A stretch of DNA of 42,026 bases from an uncultured Oscillospiraceae bacterium (lineage in GTDB: Bacteria > Bacillota > Clostridia > Oscillospirales > Oscillospiraceae). The stretch covers positions 1-42,026 of the forward strand of contig CATLEJ010000006.1 in NCBI GenBank assembly GCA_949916125.1. Reading direction: 5' to 3'. Both the position numbers and the translations under genes were made by a program. Shown one piece after another: positions 25,121 through 30,843 of this stretch. Position 1 is the first letter of the stretch. Each line of letters begins with the position of its first letter. The notes beneath the pieces are model-generated. The model was not told the origin of the DNA, searched no databases, and worked only from the letters and a program-made list of their open reading frames with translations.

Positions 25121-25420
25121 CTATTCCCCCAGCGCACGGACCAGCTGGGATACCAGCGCGATATTGGACGGCGACAGGCGGTCTAAACTTACCAGATGCT
25201 GGTTGTCCGGCGTGCGCCGCCCGCTGATCCCCAAAAGATAATCGGTGGAAACGCCATAAAGCCGTGATATTTTAATGAGAACTTCATAAGATGGTTGACG
25301 GATCCCGTTCTCATAGGCGGAAATCACCGACGGCGTTACCCCCAGCCGGCCCGCCACCTGCCCCTGGGTCCAGTCCCGCTCCTGCCGGAGCTCCCGCAGC
25401 CGCGTCGAGAAATCAACCAT
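25121..25420 (-). CDS. XRE-family helix-turn-helix regulator
   Basis: A 99-aa protein with an N-terminal HTH_3 domain (about 5-63): FSTRLRELRQERDWTQGQVAGRLGVTPSVISAYENGIRQPSYEVLIKISRLYGVSTDYLLGI. The C-terminal 35 residues (LVSLDRLSPSNIALVSQLVRAL) may form a dimerisation helix. ATG 25420 lies about 7 nt after AAAGGGGTG. A GTG at 25429 in the same frame overlaps the SD and is less likely. It diverges from the fourth SLH gene, with 154 bp between. Its target is unknown; that SLH gene is the obvious candidate. Confidence 0.9.
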   Translation of the reverse strand: MVDFSTRLRELRQERDWTQGQVAGRLGVTPSVISAYENGIRQPSYEVLIKISRLYGVSTDYLLGISGRRTPDNQHLVSLDRLSPSNIALVSQLVRALGE

Positions 25421-25490
25421 AAGGCACACCCCTTTCCACTGTTAGTGTAGCTTTATGGTAATTTCTATTGGTGTTTTTTACGACTGATAG

Positions 25491-25519
25491 TTGACTTTGA
25501 CCATGGGAAGGTGTAAATT
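25491..25519 (+). promoter_or_regulatory. Probable promoter of SLH gene 4
   Basis: TTGACT (25491-25496), 17 bp, TAAATT (25514-25519). A GGGTA/TACCC palindrome (25529-25541) lies at the expected start of transcription and could be an XRE operator. The 5' leader would be about 50 nt, with AAAGGAG before ATG 25575. Confidence 0.6.
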
Positions 25520-25574
25520 ACTGTATGAGGGTATCATACCCAAAAATTCCTTTCAAGAAAGGAGAACAAATATT

Positions 25575-28337
25575 ATGAAACACCTCAGCAAGAGGATCGC
25601 CGCCTTGGCCATGGCCCTGGCGATGACCCTCACCCTTACCACCTGGGCATCCGCCGCCGACTACGCGGATATGCCCGAAAACTGGGCCAAGGCCCCCGTG
25701 GAGGCCGCCGTGGAGGCGGGCCTGCTCCAGGGCTCCGACGGCCTGCTGCGCCCCACCGACCATCTCACCCGGGCCGAGATGGCCGCCATCGTCGTGCGCG
25801 CCTTCGGCGCCACCCAGAGCGCCGACGTGTCCAAGTTCAGCGACGTGGACGCCAACGCCTGGTACGTGGCCCAGAACGCCGTCCCCGGCGCCGTGTTCAT
25901 GCAGATCATGAAGGGCAACGCCAACGGCACCTTCGAGCCCGGCAAGTACATCACCCGTGAGCAGGCCTTCGCCATCCTGGCCCGCGCCCTGAAGCTGGAG
26001 GCCGGCGATGCCGCCGCCCTGGAGAAGTTCTCCGACGCCGCCGATGTGTCCTCCTGGGCCACCGGCGAGGTGGCCGCCCTGGCCGCCGCCGGGTACGTCA
26101 ACGGCAGCGACGGCAAGCTCAACCCCCAGGGCCTCATCACCCGCCAGGAGTTCGCCCAGGTCATGTACAACATCTTCGGCAGCTACATCAAGGAGGCCGG
26201 CACCTACTCCGAGGTGGGCGAGCGCACCCTCATGATCTCCGCCGACGGCGTGACCATTGAGGACGCCACCATCCACGGCGACGTCATCATCGGCGAAGGC
26301 GTGGGCGAGGGCGACGTGTACTTCAAGAACGTCACCATCGAGGGCCGCGTGGTCGTCCGCGGCGGCGGCGTCAACTCCATCCACTTCATCAACAGCGACA
26401 CCGCCAAGGTGCTGGTGTCCAAGATCGAGGGCGCGGTCCGCGTGGTCACCGACAAGGCCAGCTCCGTGGCCGAGGTCGCCGTGGTGGCCGGCCAGGATAC
26501 CGTCACCGTAGAGGGCTCCGTGGACAAGGTGGCCGTGGAGGCCGAGACCCCCGTGGTCGTCAAGGACGCCGAGGTCAAGACCGTTGAGGTCAAGACCGAC
26601 AGCGCCAAGGTGGAGATCACCGGCGCGTCCAAGGTGGAGGCCGTCTCCGTCACCGCCGACGCCCAGGTGGGCATCACCGGCAGCTCCAACGTGACCAAGG
26701 TGGAGGCCGCTTCCGGCACCGTCACCGCCGGCGGCGAGGCCCGTGTGTCCACCATCACCACCACCGGCGGCGACGTGAAGGTGGAGGACACCGCCCGTGT
26801 GACCACCATCGAGGCCCCCAAGACCGAGGACGGCGCCCCCGCCCCCACCGTCACCATCGCGGACACCGCCACCGTCAGCACCGTGAAGGCGGAGACCGAC
26901 GTGACCCTGGACGGCAAGGCCAACCGCGTGGAGGCCCCCAAGGACGTGACCGTCAGCGATTCCAACGGCAACGAGGTCGCCACCACCACCCCCGGCGGCA
27001 GCACTGGCCCCAGCTATCCCTCCGGCGGCGGTACTACCACGCCTGAAGAGCCTAAGCCCCCCACGGGTTCTGAAAGTGAAGATCCTGTGACGAAGCCTGA
27101 ACAGCCCACAATTCCTGATGCAGCAGACGATCCCACTCAAGAGCAAAAACCGGCAGATAAGTCTGAAGGCGGTGCGCTGACTGATGAGCATACAGAACAT
27201 CAGTATCCTGATACCCCCACAAGCACGAAACCTGCTACTTGCTCAGAGTTTGGTGAAGAAACCTATAAGTGCACAGGCTGTGACAATGTGAAGACGGTAA
27301 GCATTGCGAAAATTGCTCACACTCCGAATACGGATCCTGACGATGAGAAGGCTGCTACTTGCGTGACTGATGGTTACAAAGCTTATAATTGCTCTGTTTG
27401 TGGCGCTGAAAATGTAAAGGTTGACACCATCACCAAGACTGGGAATCATAATTACAGCGAAGGCTGGACTTACGATAATGACAACCATTGGCATCAGTGC
27501 ACTGTGTGCGGCGATAAGAACGGCACCGCCGCTCACAAAGGCAAAGGTTTTGTATCCATCAGCGATACTCAACACAAGGGCGTTTGTGAGTGTGGTAAGG
27601 AAATTACAGCTGCCCACGGAACGCTGACCGATGTTGCTAACACCGCTGTTGCTGCTACCTGTGCGAAAGACGGCAAGGAGGCCGATCAGAAGTGCCCGGA
27701 CTGCAACTATGTCAAGACCGGCGACACCATCAGCAAGGACACTATTCCGCACACCTTTAAGCCCGAGAGCAAGACTGGTAAGTGCGAAGTGTGCAAGACT
27801 GCTGAGTGCCCGCACACGGATGAAAAGGGTGATACCTGCACAAAGTGCGGCGTTACGCTGAAAACCGAGCCTGCGTGTTCCGTTGAGGGCTGTACTTGTA
27901 CAGACCACACCAACTGCGGCAAGGCTACCGGGAGCACTTGTGCTGCGGATTGCACCGCTTGCACGGCAGCGAAGCAGGAGGCGTGCGGAGAGCGCGAAGG
28001 AGGACACACCTATGCTGCGGGTACTTGCAGCAACTGCGGCAAGACGATAACCGCTGACACCTGCCCTGATAAGGACACAGAACATAGCAAAATTCACACA
28101 GGTAAAACCTGTCCAAAGTGCGGATATCAGGGCCAGGCTGCGCACAGCTTTGTAAATGGCGCGAATTGTAGTTGTGGTGAGACTGGTACGCCTCACCAGT
28201 GGGAATCTGGTACGTGTAATGCAGCCGGCCATTCGGAATGTACCTGTGATCACAGTGGGGATGAAGATAAAACCGATAGTACTTGCAGTGTTTGCGGTGG
28301 ATCGGTGACACCCGAGACCAACGGCGAAAGCAAATAA
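25575..28337 (+). CDS. SLH-domain protein 4 with beta-solenoid-like and Cys-rich C-terminal regions
   Basis: A 920-aa secreted protein in four parts. Signal peptide MKHLSKRIAALAMALAMTL, cleaved near ASA at 27. Three SLH repeats (about 29-210; LTRAEMAAIVVRAF, ITREQAFAILARAL, ITRQEFAQVMYNIF). A Val/Thr-rich repetitive region (about 220-475: GDVIIGEGVGEGDVYF, VEGSVDKVAVEAETPVVV) that looks like a beta-solenoid. A Pro/Gly/Glu linker (about 475-540), then a tail of about 380 residues with more than ten CxxC or CxC motifs (KCTGC, NCSVC, QCTVC, KCPDC, TCTKC, TCSNC, TCPKC, TCSVC). Codon use turns AT-richer at the linker (near 27040). No LPxTG sorting signal is seen. Not a close paralogue of SLH proteins 1-3. 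Confidence 0.93.
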   Translation: MKHLSKRIAALAMALAMTLTLTTWASAADYADMPENWAKAPVEAAVEAGLLQGSDGLLRPTDHLTRAEMAAIVVRAFGATQSADVSKFSDVDANAWYVAQNAVPGAVFMQIMKGNANGTFEPGKYITREQAFAILARALKLEAGDAAALEKFSDAADVSSWATGEVAALAAAGYVNGSDGKLNPQGLITRQEFAQVMYNIFGSYIKEAGTYSEVGERTLMISADGVTIEDATIHGDVIIGEGVGEGDVYFKNVTIEGRVVVRGGGVNSIHFINSDTAKVLVSKIEGAVRVVTDKASSVAEVAVVAGQDTVTVEGSVDKVAVEAETPVVVKDAEVKTVEVKTDSAKVEITGASKVEAVSVTADAQVGITGSSNVTKVEAASGTVTAGGEARVSTITTTGGDVKVEDTARVTTIEAPKTEDGAPAPTVTIADTATVSTVKAETDVTLDGKANRVEAPKDVTVSDSNGNEVATTTPGGSTGPSYPSGGGTTTPEEPKPPTGSESEDPVTKPEQPTIPDAADDPTQEQKPADKSEGGALTDEHTEHQYPDTPTSTKPATCSEFGEETYKCTGCDNVKTVSIAKIAHTPNTDPDDEKAATCVTDGYKAYNCSVCGAENVKVDTITKTGNHNYSEGWTYDNDNHWHQCTVCGDKNGTAAHKGKGFVSISDTQHKGVCECGKEITAAHGTLTDVANTAVAATCAKDGKEADQKCPDCNYVKTGDTISKDTIPHTFKPESKTGKCEVCKTAECPHTDEKGDTCTKCGVTLKTEPACSVEGCTCTDHTNCGKATGSTCAADCTACTAAKQEACGEREGGHTYAAGTCSNCGKTITADTCPDKDTEHSKIHTGKTCPKCGYQGQAAHSFVNGANCSCGETGTPHQWESGTCNAAGHSECTCDHSGDEDKTDSTCSVCGGSVTPETNGESK

Positions 28338-28371
28338 CTTTCCTCTCCTTTCTTGTTCTAAATAGCCCCAC

Positions 28372-28403
28372 CCAAAGCCCGCCGGACACCCGGCGGGCTT
28401 TGG
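28372..28403 (+). terminator. Hairpin terminator after SLH gene 4
   Basis: CCAAAGCCCGCCGG (28372-28385) pairs perfectly with CCGGCGGGCTTTGG (28390-28403), loop ACAC. The downstream T content is modest (CGTTTCG), but position and stability fit a terminator. Confidence 0.8.
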
Positions 28404-28441
28404 CGTTTCGTCCCGCCCCGCGGCGGTTTCGGCTTTCCCCC

Positions 28442-28470
28442 TTGACAGCGCCGCCGCCCCGGGGTATAAT
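28442..28470 (+). promoter_or_regulatory. Perfect consensus promoter of small RNA 1
   Basis: TTGACA (28442-28447), 17 bp, TATAAT (28465-28470): an exact match to the sigma-A consensus with ideal spacing. It is followed by ACAAATATAAG, alike in all three copies. Confidence 0.93.
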
Positions 28471-28476
28471 ACAAAT

Positions 28477-28570
28477 ATAAGAACACCACGCGTTAAGGCG
28501 GTTAGTCCGTTAAGTTACGTTTTCTAATGGGTATAGAAACCGTCACTTGGCAGAGTGGCGGTTTCTGCTT
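28477..28570 (+). ncRNA. Predicted small RNA 1 of a tandem antisense-RNA array
   Basis: About 90 nt from the promoter to the end of the hairpin AGAAACCG...CGGTTTCT (28535-28566). The conserved internal box GGCGGTTAGTCC is shared with RNA 2. No T-tract follows, because the hairpin runs directly into the -35 of the next promoter. The hairpin DNA, read on the minus strand, encodes the end of a micro-ORF (SRNRHSAK-stop) whose start is missing. This copy looks like an orphan antitoxin-like RNA with a decayed partner. Confidence 0.65.
28543..28569 (-). pseudogene. Remnant 3' end of a third micro-ORF
   Basis: Minus-strand codons S-R-N-R-H-S-A-K-stop match the ends of the two intact micro-ORFs, but the upstream sequence is replaced by the promoter of small RNA 2 and has no start or SD. 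It marks either a truncated duplication or a decaying toxin-like gene. Confidence 0.55.
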
Positions 28571-28597
28571 GACAATGCGGGCCTGTCAAGTTATAAT
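28569..28597 (+). promoter_or_regulatory. Perfect consensus promoter of small RNA 2
   Basis: TTGACA (28569-28574), 17 bp, TATAAT (28592-28597), exact consensus. It begins three bases after the hairpin of small RNA 1. Confidence 0.93.
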
Positions 28598-28603
28598 ACA
28601 TAT

Positions 28604-28697
28604 AAGGACGCCGCGCATTCCGGCGGTTAGTCCATCAAATGTTTGTTCCTAAAGTATTAGAAACCGTCACTTGTGGGAGTGGCGGTTTCTGCTTTTC
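28604..28697 (+). ncRNA. Predicted small RNA 2, antisense to micro-ORF 1
   Basis: Starts ACATATAAGGACGCC, has GGCGGTTAGTCC, and ends with AGAAACCG (28659-28666)/CGGTTTCT (28683-28690) and TTTT. It overlaps the last ten or so codons of the oppositely transcribed micro-ORF 1 (28667-28744). The terminator stem and the 3' coding end of the micro-ORF are the same DNA. This is the layout of a type I antitoxin RNA. Confidence 0.72.
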
Positions 28698-28744
28698 ACA
28701 ATAATCGTGACAGTGAACTGCCCGATATGAAGTGTGATCCGCAT
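28667..28744 (-). CDS. Micro-ORF 1 (25 aa), candidate type I toxin
   Basis: A 25-codon ORF with SD AAAGGGGGTGA five bases before ATG 28744. The peptide has an aliphatic beta-prone core (ITLHIGQFTVTIIVK) and a basic end (NRHSHK). Micro-ORF 2 shares FTVTI and NRHSxK. Four of the five FTVTI codons differ only at third positions between the copies, good evidence of protein-level selection. The leader hairpin (GTCAC, CCCC, GAAA loop, GGGG, GTGAC; 28748-28773) hides the SD. I do not recognise a described family. Confidence 0.72.
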   Translation of the reverse strand: MRITLHIGQFTVTIIVKSRNRHSHK

Positions 28745-28747
28745 ATA

Positions 28748-28773
28748 GTCACCCCCTTTCGGGGTAGTGTGAC
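28748..28773 (-). promoter_or_regulatory. GAAA-tetraloop hairpin hiding the SD of micro-ORF 1
   Basis: In the minus-strand RNA GUCAC, a 4-nt bulge, CCCC, GAAA, GGGG and GUGAC form a stem holding GGGGGUGA, the SD. The same design with the same GAAA loop occurs in front of micro-ORF 2 (29079-29104). Confidence 0.7.
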
Positions 28774-28807
28774 CAGCCGCCTAACTAACACGAATGCGCA
28801 GCGCCCA

Positions 28808-28858
28808 GCCCTGATTCAGGGCCGATCCCAGTATACCACAGCTTTCGACAAAACGCAA
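28808..28858 (-). promoter_or_regulatory. Promoter and 5' stem of the micro-ORF 1 mRNA
   Basis: Minus strand: TTGCGT (28853-28858), 17 bp, TATACT (28830-28835) preceded by TGG, an extended -10. The predicted start near 28823 coincides with a perfect 6-bp stem-loop GCCCTG/CAGGGC (28808-28822), so the mRNA would begin in a hairpin, as many stable type I toxin mRNAs do. Confidence 0.7.
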
Positions 28859-28877
28859 GGGCCGCCTGTTTTGCCCC

Positions 28878-28906
28878 TTGACAGGGCCATTATCCCAGGT
28901 TATAAT
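28878..28906 (+). promoter_or_regulatory. Perfect consensus promoter of small RNA 3
   Basis: TTGACA (28878-28883), 17 bp, TATAAT (28901-28906), exact consensus, followed by ACAAATAAAGG. Confidence 0.93.
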
Positions 28907-28912
28907 ACAAAT

Positions 28913-29021
28913 AAAGGGCCCCGTGTTTGTTCCCCCAGGCAGGCGGTTTGGCTCTTTTAAGTTCGGGTTGCTATAAGACACAGACAACCGTCACTTGGCA
29001 GAGTGGCGGTTGCCCTTTTTT
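28913..29021 (+). ncRNA. Predicted small RNA 3, antisense to micro-ORF 2
   Basis: About 109 nt, ending in the stem CAACCG (28985-28990)/CGGTTG (29007-29012) and six T (29016-29021), the best terminator of the three. It overlaps the 3' end of micro-ORF 2 (28991-29077). Its 5' half has GGCAGGCGGTTTGG, which recurs inverted at the far side of the cassette. Confidence 0.75.
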
Positions 29022-29077
29022 GTGATCCGGATCGTTACGGTAAAACCGAACGGGTGGAATGTCACAATAATAGGCAC
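28991..29077 (-). CDS. Micro-ORF 2 (28 aa), candidate type I toxin
   Basis: A 28-codon ORF with GTG start (29077) after AAAGGGGGTGAGTAC. The peptide runs MPIIVTFHPFGFTVTIRITK and ends KGNRHSAK: a short hydrophobic beta-prone stretch then a basic tail. It aligns with micro-ORF 1 over FTVTI and NRHS, with mainly synonymous codon differences. An SD-hiding hairpin with a GAAA loop lies at 29079-29104. It could be membrane-active, but no test is possible from sequence. Confidence 0.72.
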   Translation of the reverse strand: MPIIVTFHPFGFTVTIRITKKGNRHSAK

Positions 29078-29078
29078 G

Positions 29079-29104
29079 TACTCACCCCCTTTCGGGTTTG
29101 AGTA
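29079..29104 (-). promoter_or_regulatory. GAAA-tetraloop hairpin hiding the SD of micro-ORF 2
   Basis: In the minus-strand RNA UACUCA, AA, CCC, GAAA, GGG, GG and UGAGUA form a stem enclosing the SD. The sequence differs from the micro-ORF 1 hairpin in both arms of the outer stem, yet pairing is kept, which is covariation in favour of a real structure. Confidence 0.72.
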
Positions 29105-29123
29105 ACCAAACCGCCTGCCGTCG

Positions 29124-29181
29124 CCGGGTTCCCTCACACGGGGCCCGGATTTATTTTACATGATTCGACGATAAAGGTCAA
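29124..29181 (-). promoter_or_regulatory. Promoter and 5' stem of the micro-ORF 2 mRNA
   Basis: Minus strand: TTGACC (29176-29181), 17 bp, TAAAAT (29153-29158). The -35 box contains the TGA stop of the MurE gene. The predicted start near 29147 opens a CCGGG/CCCGG stem (29124-29148). Confidence 0.72.
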
Positions 29182-30617
29182 CGCCGCGCCCGGAAATAGC
29201 CCTCCACCACCCCGCGCTCGGAAAAGGGCCGCCGCACGCCGTTTTCCTCGATGTACCCCTCGTGGCCCTTGCCCGCCAGCGCCACCACGTCCCCCGGCTG
29301 TGCCAGCTCCAGGGCCCGGACAATGGCGGCGGCCCGGTCGGGGATGGTCTCCGTGGGGATGGCCCCGCCGATGGCGGCGGCAATGTCCGCGCAGATGTCC
29401 TCCGTCCGCTCGGAGCGGGGGTTATCCTCCGTCAAAATGGCGTAGTCCGCGCCCTGGGCGGCGGCGCGGCCCATGTCCGTCCTGCGGATTTTGGGGCGGT
29501 CGCCCCCCGCGCCGAACACCAGGATGATCCGCCGGGGGCGGTACTCCCCCAGGGCGGCCAGCAGGGAGCGCAGGCTGTCGCCGTTGTGGGCGTAGTCGAT
29601 GAACACGGAGAAGGGCGCGGGGACGGGGACGCGCAGGGCGCGCCCCGGCACGGCGGTATGGGCCAGCCCCGCCCGGATGGCGCCGTCGTCCAGCCCCAGG
29701 GCCCGGCCCAGGGCCACAGCGGCCAGGGCGTCGGCGGCGTTGAAGGCCCCCGGCATGGGCACGTGGTAGGGCGGCGCGCCCTCCACCGTCAGCCGGGTGG
29801 AGAAGGGCCGGGCGGGGTCGGGCTCCACCGCCAGCGCCCGCACCTGGGCGTCCCCCGTCCCGAAGGTGACGATGGCCGCGCCGGGGGGCGTCTGCGCCGC
29901 CATGGCGGGCCAGGCGGGGTCGTCGGCGTTGCCCACGGCCAGGCGGCACTGGCGGAACAGGGCGGCCTTGCAGGCCCGGTACTCGGCGAAGTCGGCGTGC
30001 TCCGCCCCGCCGATGTGGTCGGGGGTGAGGTTGAGGAACAGGCCGGCGTCAAAGACAAGGCCGTATACCCGGCGCAGCTTCATGGCCTGGGAGGACACCT
30101 CCATCACCACGTGGGAGCACCCCGCGTCCGCCATCTGCCGGAGGGTGCGGTGGAGGGCGACGGGCTCGGGGGTGGTGTTGAGGCTTTCCTCCAACAGGGT
30201 ACGGCCCACATAGGTCCCCAGGGTGCCGATCATGCCGGTCTTGTACCCGGCGGCGGAGAAAATCTCCCGGAGCATATGGGCGGTGGTGGTTTTCCCCTTG
30301 GTTCCGGTAATGGCGATCAGGGTAAGGCTCCGGGCGGGGTGTCCGTAAAATTCGGCGGCCAGGAGGGCCAGGGCGGCGCGGGGGTCGTCTACGGCGAGGC
30401 CGTTGACGTCCGGGGGCAGGGGTGGGGCGCAGAGCACGGCGGACGCGCCCCGTTCCAGCGCGTCGGGGATAAAGGCGCGGCCGTCGGCCCTGGCCCCCGG
30501 CAGGGCGGCGAACAGCGCGCCGGGGACGACCTCCTGTGAGCGGCAGGTGAGGGCGGTGATGTCCGCCTCCCGGGGGCAGTCCGCCCCCAAAACAGACAAA
30601 AGCCGGGACAGCTTCAT
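29178..30617 (-). CDS. murE: Mur ligase, UDP-MurNAc-tripeptide synthetase type
   Basis: MurE adds the third residue to UDP-MurNAc-L-Ala-D-Glu in the cytoplasm. The 479-aa protein has the normal MurE length. An N-terminal UDP-substrate domain (TCRSQEVVPGALFAALPG) is followed by the central ATPase domain with P-loop ITGTKGKTTTAHML (near residue 104), then the C-terminal domain with TEDNPRSE. DNPR is the usual meso-diaminopimelate signature. GTKGKTT and YAHNGDSL instead resemble the lysine-type Streptococcus enzymes, so the substrate is uncertain and a second MurE may exist elsewhere. It has no operon partner here; its stop lies in a promoter of the micro-ORF array. Confidence 0.88.
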   Translation of the reverse strand: MKLSRLLSVLGADCPREADITALTCRSQEVVPGALFAALPGARADGRAFIPDALERGASAVLCAPPLPPDVNGLAVDDPRAALALLAAEFYGHPARSLTLIAITGTKGKTTTAHMLREIFSAAGYKTGMIGTLGTYVGRTLLEESLNTTPEPVALHRTLRQMADAGCSHVVMEVSSQAMKLRRVYGLVFDAGLFLNLTPDHIGGAEHADFAEYRACKAALFRQCRLAVGNADDPAWPAMAAQTPPGAAIVTFGTGDAQVRALAVEPDPARPFSTRLTVEGAPPYHVPMPGAFNAADALAAVALGRALGLDDGAIRAGLAHTAVPGRALRVPVPAPFSVFIDYAHNGDSLRSLLAALGEYRPRRIILVFGAGGDRPKIRRTDMGRAAAQGADYAILTEDNPRSERTEDICADIAAAIGGAIPTETIPDRAAAIVRALELAQPGDVVALAGKGHEGYIEENGVRRPFSERGVVEGYFRARR

Positions 30618-30666
30618 GGGGAAAACTCCTTTACGATTTGCTGTCCCAGTCTATGGTTTTGCGCAA

Positions 30667-30702
30667 AAAAGCGTCCCTCCCGGCATAGGAAGGGACGCTT
30701 TT
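30667..30702 (-). terminator. Terminator downstream of the ptb-buk pair
   Basis: AAAAGCGTCCCT (30667-30678) pairs with AGGGACGCTTTT (30691-30702). On the minus strand six T follow. It lies 140 bp after the buk stop and 50 bp upstream of murE, separating the two units. Confidence 0.85.
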
Positions 30703-30731
30703 GCCAATTTTAGATTTTAAAATTATTTCCG

Positions 30732-30828
30732 CGTTTCGTTGCCGTCGTATAACGGGCTGTTCCCAGGCAACGTAACGAAACGGGCTTAAAGCTCTTTTTG
30801 CCTACTTTTTCTCTCGAGAAAAAGTAGG
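30732..30828. repeat. Large intergenic hairpins after buk
   Basis: CCTACTTTTTCTC (30801-30813) is perfectly complementary to GAGAAAAAGTAGG (30816-30828), and AGGTCGAGAAAAAGG repeats part of it. A second long pairing, CGTTTCGTTGCC from 30732 with GGCAAC and AACGAAACG near 30766-30781, lies beside it. No gene is seen. It looks like an intergenic repeat element. Confidence 0.5.
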
Positions 30829-30843
30829 TCGAGAAAAAGGAAC

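Noticed and set aside
28543-28569. A third working micro-ORF
   Set aside because: The 3' codons are kept, but there is no start codon with an SD, and the upstream DNA is the promoter of small RNA 2.
28442-29021. CRISPR array or tracrRNA-like repeats
   Set aside because: The repeated parts are promoters and terminator stems of about 100-nt units with unequal spacing; there are no regular direct repeats with spacers and no cas genes.
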